Positions 15,767 to 23,315 of a stretch of DNA of 64,000 bases are shown here, one piece after another (the first letter of the stretch is position 1; every line of letters begins with the position of its first letter). Source of the stretch: Actinomycetaceae bacterium zg-1166 (GTDB lineage Bacteria > Actinomycetota > Actinomycetes > Actinomycetales > Actinomycetaceae); assembly GCA_015679245.1 (NCBI GenBank), contig CP064953.1:682001-746000 (forward strand). The letters run 5' to 3'. The notes beneath the pieces are model-generated. The model saw only the letters and a program-made list of their open reading frames with translations, was not told where the DNA came from and made no database searches. The translations under genes and the position numbers were made by a program.

Positions 15767-17693
15767 TATGGCTTCCTTGGGGAGTTGTCAGCTTCATGGG
15801 TTGTTCTTGGGCGTAGGCCCAGGCGTAGGTGGGGCAGGAGGTGAGAAGTTCGGCGTGAGTGCCTTCTGCGATGACACGTACGGGGGAAGTTTCGACACGT
15901 AATCCGGCCTGCGTGGTGGGAGCCATCTGCGAGACTGACAAGATCTCGTCGGCCTCTCTAGATGGTTCATGGGAAGTACGTCCAAGAACCATGATGCGAT
16001 CGGCGACATCAAGTGGTGAAAGACGATGAGTTACCAACACAACTGCGCGTTTCTCATCAATAGTCAGCAAGTCGCGGATAAGTCTATCTGCGGTGGAAGG
16101 ATCCAGGTGCTCACCGGGCTCGTCAAGTAGAAGAATGGGAGCGGGGGAGGCTAGTGCGCGAGCGAGAAGAAGACGGCGGCGCTCACCCCCGGAGATCGTC
16201 ATGGCCTCAGCTCCGAGCATTGTGTGGACTCCGGAGGGAAGCTGGGCGAGCCATTCCCCCAATCCTGCCTGCGTGAGAAGATCAGCAGCTTCTTCGGGGG
16301 TGATATCACCACGCGCCACACGGATGTTTTCGAGGATACTTGTGGCGAAAATATGGGCATCTTCAGCAGTGAGTGTGAGGGAAGCGGAGACCTCTGCACG
16401 GTCGAGGTGAGAGATTTCCTTGCCCTCAAGGCGCACATGCCCGGCATGAGGATGCAGCATTCCGGCCAAGGAATACAGCAGTGTTGATTTGCCGATTCCT
16501 GAAGGGCCAACAATGGCGAGTTTTTCACCAGGGCGTACACGAAAGCTAAAGGGGCCTGCCACATTTGGGCCTTCAGGCCAACCAACGATGAGCGAGCTTA
16601 CCTCCACGTTGGGAGTTTCATGACCGTAAACCCCAGGCTGAGAAGTGGGAGCCGCAGCGATTTCGGGTGCAGCAGTTCCATTAGCCTTAGCTGTATTGCT
16701 GGATTTGCCGTGGAGATCGTGCTCAGAGGCTTTCTCAAGGAGAGCCATGATACGGCCTGCCGAACGTGCCGAGCGAATGAGCTGGATTCCGGCCATAGGC
16801 ATCACTTGAGTTGCCTCAAAGGCTGCCAGCGGCGTAAGTACCACAACGGCTAAAGCCAAGGGGGCAAGTGTCCCATTTTCGACCTGTTGGGAACCTAAGA
16901 CAAGGGCACCTACGACAGCAAGAGCAGTGGCGAGCACGTCAAGTGCAGCGGCCAGAGCACTCGGGCGGGCGGCTCGGTCACGGTCGAAGAAAATCCGGCG
17001 TTCAGTGCGCTCTAGAGCGGCCTCAACTTCTTCCAGACGCCCGCTGACGCGCAGTTCTTCGGCGCTTTCAAGCAAGGTAAGAGAATGCGCGGTGAGTTCG
17101 GCACGATCGTCGACTTGAGCCTGCTCAGCGGCACGAACACCTCGCATAGCGAGGAGAGGAGCAAGAACGCCGGAGAGGAGAAGGGAAATAAAGAGTATGA
17201 GTCCGATCTGTGGAGAGAGAGCACTCACGATCCCTACAGAGAGGAGCGAAACGAGCACGGCCACAGCAGCAGGTTGAAGTGAGCGAACCACAACGTCACC
17301 TACAGTGTCGATATCAGCACCGGTACGTGCCAAGAGATCTCCGTGGCGGATCGATGTGACCACGTCTGTGGGCGAATTGGCTAAAGTCTCATACATCCGC
17401 GTGCGCAAGGCAGACATTCCGTCGAGTGCAACGCGGTGAGCCGCAAGGCGATTGAGATAGCGGAACACAGCTTTACCTACGCCCAGAGCTCGCACACTGG
17501 TAGCCGCCACAGCAAGGTCGAGAACAGGTGGCATCTGTGAGGCTTTAGCAATGAGCCAGGCAGAGACAGCAGCCAGGCCCACTGAGCATCCAAGCCCGGC
17601 AGCCCCAGCGAGTACTGCCCAGGAGAATTGCAGGCGATTGAGATGAACGAGCTTAAGCGCTGCGCGTAAGGCTGCGTAGTCTTTCTTCATCAC
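15759..17693 (-). CDS. cydC: Thiol reductant ABC exporter subunit CydC
   Basis: CydC is half of the heterodimeric CydDC ABC exporter, which moves reduced thiols and haem-related compounds out of the cytoplasm and is needed to assemble cytochrome bd. The N-terminal 320 residues form a six-helix transmembrane domain. The ATPase domain shows Walker A VGPSGIGKST near residue 394, the signature ISGGERRRLLLARAL and Walker B ILLLDEP. The 644 residues include a linker rich in Ala, Thr and Ser near 335-365. It overlaps cydD by four bases and the sensor kinase by eight, in one operon. Which half is C and which is D is assigned from order and similarity. Confidence 0.9.
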   Translation of the reverse strand: MMKKDYAALRAALKLVHLNRLQFSWAVLAGAAGLGCSVGLAAVSAWLIAKASQMPPVLDLAVAATSVRALGVGKAVFRYLNRLAAHRVALDGMSALRTRMYETLANSPTDVVTSIRHGDLLARTGADIDTVGDVVVRSLQPAAVAVLVSLLSVGIVSALSPQIGLILFISLLLSGVLAPLLAMRGVRAAEQAQVDDRAELTAHSLTLLESAEELRVSGRLEEVEAALERTERRIFFDRDRAARPSALAAALDVLATALAVVGALVLGSQQVENGTLAPLALAVVVLTPLAAFEATQVMPMAGIQLIRSARSAGRIMALLEKASEHDLHGKSSNTAKANGTAAPEIAAAPTSQPGVYGHETPNVEVSSLIVGWPEGPNVAGPFSFRVRPGEKLAIVGPSGIGKSTLLYSLAGMLHPHAGHVRLEGKEISHLDRAEVSASLTLTAEDAHIFATSILENIRVARGDITPEEAADLLTQAGLGEWLAQLPSGVHTMLGAEAMTISGGERRRLLLARALASPAPILLLDEPGEHLDPSTADRLIRDLLTIDEKRAVVLVTHRLSPLDVADRIMVLGRTSHEPSREADEILSVSQMAPTTQAGLRVETSPVRVIAEGTHAELLTSCPTYAWAYAQEQPMKLTTPQGSHNE

Positions 17694-19603
17694 TTCACCT
17701 CCGATGCGCGCTCATGATTGCTCTCACGGGTGGGCTTATCTAACTCTGTGCGGCTGGGCGGAGCTGGTGTGTCTGAATATGTGTCATTCGTATCTGTGAG
17801 GATGGGTTTACGTTCAGTTGTTTTTGAGTGGACTTGGATTATTTCGTCGGCAATGCTGAGTAGTGCCTGACGGTGTGCCACTACGAGAACGGTGTGCCCT
17901 TTTTCTTTGAGACGTTTGAGCGTGGCAAGGATATGCTGTTCGGTTGCCGCATCAAGGTGAGCTGTGGGTTCGTCGAGAACGACAAGTGGGCGGGCAGCCA
18001 CGAGTGCTCGCGTGAGAGCTAGGCGTTGGCGTTGCCCCACTGAGAGGCCAGTACCTCCGTGACCGATGCGCGTGTGCCACCCTTGGGGAAGATGTGAAAG
18101 GACTTCGGTAAAGCCTGTGAGTTTGGCAGCTTCCGTAAGTTGAGGGGTGGGTTCGGTGGCGCCGTTCTCGTTTCCGAGAACATTCGAGATAACGGTGCCT
18201 GGTAGGAGTGCCGGGCGTTGTGGCACCCATGTGATTGAGTTCCACCATATGTTCTTTGGCAGGTCGTTGAGAGGGGTATTTCCCACCAGGATACGCCCGC
18301 TTGTAGGGGCGAGGAGTTTGAGGAGCACACTCGTTGTTGTCGATTTTCCGGATCCCGAGGAGCCGACGAGAGCCGTGATCTTACCGGGGGCGATCTGTGC
18401 ATGCAGGTTGGCTGGGGCAACTGTGTGTCGGCCAGGGGCGAGCACACTGAGATCTTCGATAATGATTGGGCTAGTGGCGAGGTCGGGGAGATTCGCGAGA
18501 GTTGGCTCAGAGCTGGAATTTGACCTGGCAGCTGGAGCGAGAATAGCACCTGGGGGTAGCGTGGCAGACACGTTGGTGCTGGGACTTTTCATGTCAGGAT
18601 TTTTGGTGCCGGGATCTTTTGTGAAGGTAGAGCCAGCTGGTGCGGGAAGAGGAGTATCGAGGATTTCAAAGATGCGCTCACATGCGGCTACACCATCGGC
18701 CGAGGCGTGGAATTGCGACCCTACTTCGCGCAGGGGTTTAAATACTTCGGGAGTGAGCATAATAACGGTAAGACCCTCGAAGAGGCTGAGGTTGCCACCC
18801 ACCATACGTAGGCCTACTTCCACAGCAACGAGGGCTGTGGAGAGCGTAGCGAGGAATTCGAGTGCAGCTCCAGAAAGAAAGGCCACGTAGAGGGTTTGCA
18901 TCGTGGTATTCGCATAATCTTCACCTAGCCGCTTGACGCGCCTACGAGGACCTTGTTCGCGCCCAAGAGCCTTGAGTGTGGTGAGGCCAGCAAGAAGATC
19001 GAGGAGCTGATTGCCCAAGCGTTGCATTGCTTTAAGACGTGCCGTGGAGTAGGACTGCGTCATCTTTCCAATGAGGATCATAAAGATTGGGATAAGAGGA
19101 ATACAGATGACGATGGCTACAGCAGAAATGAGGTCAAGAGAGAGAATTACCGCGAGAGCCAACGGGGTGACGGTAGCGGTGAGGATGAGCTGAGGAAGGA
19201 AGTTGACGAAGTAAGGTTCGAGATCACCAAGAGCCGACGTAACGAGAGTGACAGTTGAGGATGTGCGGCCAGAGGCGAGCCAACGCCCACCGAGATCACC
19301 GCAATGGCGCAGGGTTTGAGCACGCAGATCTGCGATGACGCGCACGGCAGCGCGATGGCCAAAAGCCTCGGTGAGGTAGGTAATAAGGGCGCGAGCGACC
19401 ATGACAGCGGCAAGAGTGCCAACGAGTGGAAGAAGGGATGCGAAGGCGCGGCGACCCTCGATAACTGGGCTGGCTGCGCCAGCGATCAACATGGATTGTG
19501 CAATAACAAGGCACGCAGAGACGAGGCCGGATACAGCGAGGAATAAAATGTAGGTGCGCGCGTGGCGTGCGTAGCGCAGTAGCCGTGGATCGAGTGGCTT
19601 CAC
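17690..19603 (-). CDS. cydD: Thiol reductant ABC exporter subunit CydD
   Basis: CydD pairs with CydC to form the exporter required for cytochrome bd maturation. A transmembrane domain occupies about residues 1-320, with the characteristic coupling segment GQRQ-type region later in the ATPase part. The ATPase domain shows Walker A LVGSSGSGKSTT near residue 410, signature LSVGQRQRLALTRAL and Walker B LVVLDEPTAHLD. A proline- and threonine-rich linker lies near 335-375. It is the first gene of the cydD-cydC-kinase operon, and a strong hairpin separates it from cydB, so it probably has its own promoter in the 19604-19945 stretch. Confidence 0.9.
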   Translation of the reverse strand: MKPLDPRLLRYARHARTYILFLAVSGLVSACLVIAQSMLIAGAASPVIEGRRAFASLLPLVGTLAAVMVARALITYLTEAFGHRAAVRVIADLRAQTLRHCGDLGGRWLASGRTSSTVTLVTSALGDLEPYFVNFLPQLILTATVTPLALAVILSLDLISAVAIVICIPLIPIFMILIGKMTQSYSTARLKAMQRLGNQLLDLLAGLTTLKALGREQGPRRRVKRLGEDYANTTMQTLYVAFLSGAALEFLATLSTALVAVEVGLRMVGGNLSLFEGLTVIMLTPEVFKPLREVGSQFHASADGVAACERIFEILDTPLPAPAGSTFTKDPGTKNPDMKSPSTNVSATLPPGAILAPAARSNSSSEPTLANLPDLATSPIIIEDLSVLAPGRHTVAPANLHAQIAPGKITALVGSSGSGKSTTTSVLLKLLAPTSGRILVGNTPLNDLPKNIWWNSITWVPQRPALLPGTVISNVLGNENGATEPTPQLTEAAKLTGFTEVLSHLPQGWHTRIGHGGTGLSVGQRQRLALTRALVAARPLVVLDEPTAHLDAATEQHILATLKRLKEKGHTVLVVAHRQALLSIADEIIQVHSKTTERKPILTDTNDTYSDTPAPPSRTELDKPTRESNHERASEVK

Positions 19604-19945
19604 GTGCTAGGCCTTTCGTCTCGATGTTGTAATCTCAACCACGCTCTAGTTTACTCGTGAAGGGCGACAAAAATCCTATGCAGCAAACTCGGGGGCATGA
19701 GGGATCCTTTCTTTGGGTAAGTAGACTCGCAATATACAGAAGATCCTCCTAAGGACTCTCCAATTAGTTATATCGACTTGCCCTAACGAATACACGTAAA
19801 ATTACCCTGCGCGAGGCGGATACGTGGCATACTCAGCCAGACCTGAACCGGTTATCTCCTCTGCGAGTGGAAGATCAGGTGTGCGGTAGTTCAAAGCTCG
19901 CGCAACGATTCAAAACTCACACAGCAAAACTTGTCCATCCACATG
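19604..19945. other. Upstream region of cydD without a gene
   Basis: This non-coding stretch should hold the promoter of the minus-strand cydDC-kinase operon. No convincing -35/-10 pair was found. It contains a short inverted repeat, ACCTGA (near 19841) with TCAGGT (near 19875), and an AACCGGTT palindrome between its arms, which are weak operator candidates. Confidence 0.3.
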
Positions 19946-19996
19946 AACGAGTCGGCCACCTCGCTTCCTTCGGAGAGACAAGGTGGCCGACTCGTT
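19946..19996. terminator. Strong terminator between cydB and cydD
   Basis: AACGAGTCGGCCACCT (19946-19961) and AGGTGGCCGACTCGTT (19981-19996) are perfect 16-base complements around a 19-base loop. It lies just after cydB in the direction of transcription, so it should end the cydAB transcript and separate it from cydDC. Confidence 0.8.
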
Positions 19997-20064
19997 TAGT
20001 TCGTTCCTGGAGAACTCTCGTTACCCACAGCTCACGATACTGAGCCGCGAGTAACGAGGAGTAT

Positions 20065-21204
20065 TCAGGAGGTTACGGTGTCGAACTCGCGTACCTTCTT
20101 GTAATCCAGGCCGGCGGGTTCTTCAGGAGCATCGTCGGGATTAATGCGCTTGGAGAACACCTTGTAGGCCCAGATCGTGTAACCCAGAACGATCGGCACG
20201 AAGATCACTGCTGCGCCGGTCATAATGCCCTGAGTTGGGGCAGTGGCCGAAGCCTGTGCCAGTGAGAGTGAGTAAGCCGGATCGATGGAGGACTTCATCG
20301 CATCGGGGAAGACCAAGAACCAGATGAACACGACAGCCATCGCGATAGCTGCGAAGTGTGCAATGAAGGCCTTGCCTTCGCTTCCCTTGAGAATGAAGAG
20401 GAAGGCGACGATAAGGCTGAGTGCCGCAAGCGCCATTGGGATGAGAGCCAAGAAGCCGGTATTCGAGTGAGCGAGAAGCGCCCACACCGCCCAGCCGGCT
20501 ACCACGAGGATCGTCACAGGAAGAACCTTTGCTTCCATGCGCTTGGCGCGTACGGAGAGATCTCCACTCGTCTTCAACGCCACGAACAAGAGGCCGTGAG
20601 AGAGGAAGAGCGTGAGAGTGACGAGGCCACCGAGCACAGTGAAAGGTGTAAGGAGTGAGAAGAAGCCGCCGGTAAGGACGTGCTTCTCTGCAGCCTCAAG
20701 CGAAGTGGAGACGGCAGAGGGGTCGATCGCCACGAAACTTCCCGAGACATCGTAATGACCGACTTCAATCTTCGTTCCCTGGACGAGGTTGGCAAAAGCG
20801 ACACCCCAGAGGATCGAGACGATCCATGCAACAGCGAAGTGGCACGTATCCCAGAAGTTACGCCAGCCATCGGAGTTGATCTTACGGCGCCACTCAAGGG
20901 CGCAGATTCGGATAATAAGGCAGACGAGCACGAGAACCAGGGCAAGGTACATGCCTGAGAACATCGTGGCGTACCACTCGGGGAAGGCTGCGAAGATAGC
21001 GCCACCAGCGGTGAGCACCCACACCTCGTTGCCGTCCCAGTGCGGGCCGATGGCATTGAGCATAGAACGGTGTTCTTTTTCGTTCTTCGGCAGGATCTTG
21101 AGCAACATGCCCGTACCAAAGCCGAAGCCTTCGAGAGTGAGGTAGCCGATCCACAGGACGCAGATGAGGATAAACCAGAGAAGCTGGATAAATGAAAGTT
21201 CCAT
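20065..21204 (-). CDS. cydB: Cytochrome bd ubiquinol/menaquinol oxidase subunit II
   Basis: CydB is the second core subunit of cytochrome bd, the high-affinity terminal oxidase in the cytoplasmic membrane. Eight or more hydrophobic segments are visible across 379 residues. The N-terminus reads LLWFILICVLWIGYLTLEGF, followed by the conserved GPHWDGNEVWVLTAGGAIFAAFP region as split pieces GPHWDGNEVW and AAFPEWYA. It starts 12 bases after the cydA stop and shares its transcript. The charged C-terminal tail is cytoplasmic by the expected topology. The hairpin at 19946-19996 follows. Confidence 0.95.
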   Translation of the reverse strand: MELSFIQLLWFILICVLWIGYLTLEGFGFGTGMLLKILPKNEKEHRSMLNAIGPHWDGNEVWVLTAGGAIFAAFPEWYATMFSGMYLALVLVLVCLIIRICALEWRRKINSDGWRNFWDTCHFAVAWIVSILWGVAFANLVQGTKIEVGHYDVSGSFVAIDPSAVSTSLEAAEKHVLTGGFFSLLTPFTVLGGLVTLTLFLSHGLLFVALKTSGDLSVRAKRMEAKVLPVTILVVAGWAVWALLAHSNTGFLALIPMALAALSLIVAFLFILKGSEGKAFIAHFAAIAMAVVFIWFLVFPDAMKSSIDPAYSLSLAQASATAPTQGIMTGAAVIFVPIVLGYTIWAYKVFSKRINPDDAPEEPAGLDYKKVREFDTVTS

Positions 21205-21216
21205 TGCGTTCTCCTA

Positions 21217-22689
21217 TCAGTACACGAAGCTCAGGGAGGAATCTTCGGCGTTGGCGTCGTATTCGACCACCTTCTTCTTCGTGTTAATCCCTTCCAGGGA
21301 GTAACGACGAATGAGCCATACCCAGACAACACCCAGTGCCGTGTACAGGAGGGTGAAGACGGCCATGGAGGCGAATACAGAGAACGCATCCACATTGCCG
21401 GAAACACCCTGGTTAGTCATGAGCATGACGCCGGAGGAATCATTCGGGCTGACGATCCACGGCTGACGTCCCATTTCAGTGAGGATCCAGCCGAAGGAGG
21501 CTCCGATAAATGGCATCGGAATCATCCATACCCAGAACTTGCCGAGCTTCTCGCTACGGTTGAGACCCTTGCCTCGTATCTTCCACAGAGCCAAAACTGA
21601 GAGGAAGAGGCCTAGGAAGCCAATGCCCATCATGATACGGAAGGACCAGAAGGACACTGCGAGGTTGGGGCGGTAGTCCACATCCTTGCCGTAGAAGTTG
21701 GCGTACTTCTTTTGAAGTTCGGCATTGACATCGTCCAGGCTGGTGAGCTTGGACTCAGGGCCAGAGAAGTGGTTGGTAGCCATGAAGGACTCAAGGCCGG
21801 GGATGGGCAGCTTGAGCTGTGCGCCTTCACAGCTTGAGGTGTCCATGACGAGGACGAGTTCGTGGCTCTCGCCAGTTTCACATACGCCCATCATCGCGGC
21901 GGCTTTTGCTGGCTGAATCTCCATGACGTGCTGACCCATGAAATGACCGGAAAGAATGACACCGAAGGAGGCGAGGAGCATTGACCAAGCTCCGACCTTC
22001 GCAGCAGGTTTCCAGTAGCCGCGGGCTTCTTCTTCACTCTTAGTCATACGAACGGAACGAGCCATCCACCAAATCGCAAGGGCGGCCACGAGGGTACCAG
22101 CGACGAGGAAAGCTGTGGAGATCGTGTGAGCAAAGGTGAGGATACTCGTCTTGTTAAAGAGGAGATGGAGGAACCCTGTAGGCCCGTCAAGTTCAGCGCG
22201 GCCAGTAGCCGGGTTGAGCTTGGTTCCTTCGGGGTATTGCATGAAGGAGTTTGCTGCAAGGATGAAGTAGGCCGAGACAGCCGTGCCTACAGCAAAGAGC
22301 CAGATAGTGAGTGTGTGAACCTTGGGGGAGAGACGTCCCTTACCAAAGATCCACAGGCCGAGGAATGTCGATTCAAGGAAGAAGGCCAGAAGAGCTTCGA
22401 ATGCGAGCGGAGCACCAAAGGCGTCACCGACGAATCGAGAGTACTCAGACCAGTTCATTCCGAACTGGAACTCCTGAACGATACCCGTAGCTACGCCGAG
22501 CGCGAAGTTAATAAGGAGAATTTTCCCGAAGAACTCGGTGACTTTCTCCCACTTGGGGTTACCGGAACGGAGTCCCTTTGTTTGCATGATCGCAACGAGT
22601 GTGGCCAGTCCGATGGTCAGAGGCACTTGCAAGAAGTGGTAGACCGTCGTGATACCGAACTGCCATCGTGCGAGCTCAAGGGCTTCCAC
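21217..22689 (-). CDS. cydA: Cytochrome bd oxidase subunit I
   Basis: CydA carries haems b558, b595 and d and oxidises quinol while reducing oxygen. The N-terminal block LARWQFGITTVYHFLQVP places His18 at the haem ligand equivalent to E. coli His19. A histidine in FAHTISTAFL and the motif GRQPW, characteristic of the quinol-site loop, are also present. The periplasmic Q loop looks short, as in actinobacterial and Bacillus forms. The 490 residues are normal. An AAGGTG ribosome site precedes the ATG. It is the first gene of cydAB and is divergent from rne across about 620 bases. Sensor control by the nearby kinase is plausible but unproven. Confidence 0.96.
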   Translation of the reverse strand: MEALELARWQFGITTVYHFLQVPLTIGLATLVAIMQTKGLRSGNPKWEKVTEFFGKILLINFALGVATGIVQEFQFGMNWSEYSRFVGDAFGAPLAFEALLAFFLESTFLGLWIFGKGRLSPKVHTLTIWLFAVGTAVSAYFILAANSFMQYPEGTKLNPATGRAELDGPTGFLHLLFNKTSILTFAHTISTAFLVAGTLVAALAIWWMARSVRMTKSEEEARGYWKPAAKVGAWSMLLASFGVILSGHFMGQHVMEIQPAKAAAMMGVCETGESHELVLVMDTSSCEGAQLKLPIPGLESFMATNHFSGPESKLTSLDDVNAELQKKYANFYGKDVDYRPNLAVSFWSFRIMMGIGFLGLFLSVLALWKIRGKGLNRSEKLGKFWVWMIPMPFIGASFGWILTEMGRQPWIVSPNDSSGVMLMTNQGVSGNVDAFSVFASMAVFTLLYTALGVVWVWLIRRYSLEGINTKKKVVEYDANAEDSSLSFVY

Positions 22690-23315
22690 GTGAACACCTT
22701 TCGATTGGACGAACGAATCTTAAGGACTAATGTCGCTAAATATCGTAACAGCGACTATCTACGCGAACTGAGAATTTCGCGGTTTTTCTACAGATAAACC
22801 CTCCTCACCACGGGTTCTCGCCCCTCTGGGACCTTCGTCGTGACATGGGCGTCAAGGAGAAATCTGCACAATTTCGCGTTTTTGGAAGGCTTTTTGTAGC
22901 GGAAACTTCATATTCAGATTTTCGCTAAACTTTCGGTTCGTAATTCGTTGCGGCTTGCGGAATCTGCGTGTGCCTCTTTTGTCCTCTGGTTGGAGTGGGT
23001 GTGTTGGTGGGAGATCGCGAATATGCCCTGAGGCATTCCATATATATAAGGTAACGACATATATATAAGGTAACGACGCACCGAGATTCACCTCATAGCT
23101 CAACCTTCTTTCCTATGCGAGAATAGAGGCAGTGTTCGCCGTTTCCTCATCGGTGGGCGATTCGATTGCATGTCGCTGCTGTGCGCCGCTTGACGCGCCG
23201 CCGCCGGCAGCTGACTCGTCGGAACTAGAGAGCTTTTATGCGGCTTGCCCGCAACAACTGAATCCGGAGTGCTGTGCGGATGAGGGGTACCCGCTTCGGA
23301 TGGGAGCGTATCGCT
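22690..23315. other. Long divergent intergenic region between cydA and rne
   Basis: No gene was found here. Near cydA, the dyad GTCGCT-N12-AGCGAC (about 22732-22755) surrounds a TACGAT/GATATT -10-like sequence on the minus strand, a candidate operator or promoter for cydAB. Near rne lies a perfect 19-base tandem repeat. The last 200 bases would form a long leader for the rne mRNA, as is common for RNase E genes, which regulate their own mRNA; a specific structure could not be defined by eye. Confidence 0.4.
23039..23076. repeat. Perfect 19-bp tandem repeat (two copies)
   Basis: CATATATATAAGGTAACGA occurs twice in immediate succession (23039-23057 and 23058-23076). The AT-rich core contains TATATATAAGG. 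It lies about 240 bases before the proposed rne start and 350 bases before cydA, in a divergent promoter region, so it may be an operator or duplicated promoter element. Function is unknown. Confidence 0.85.
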
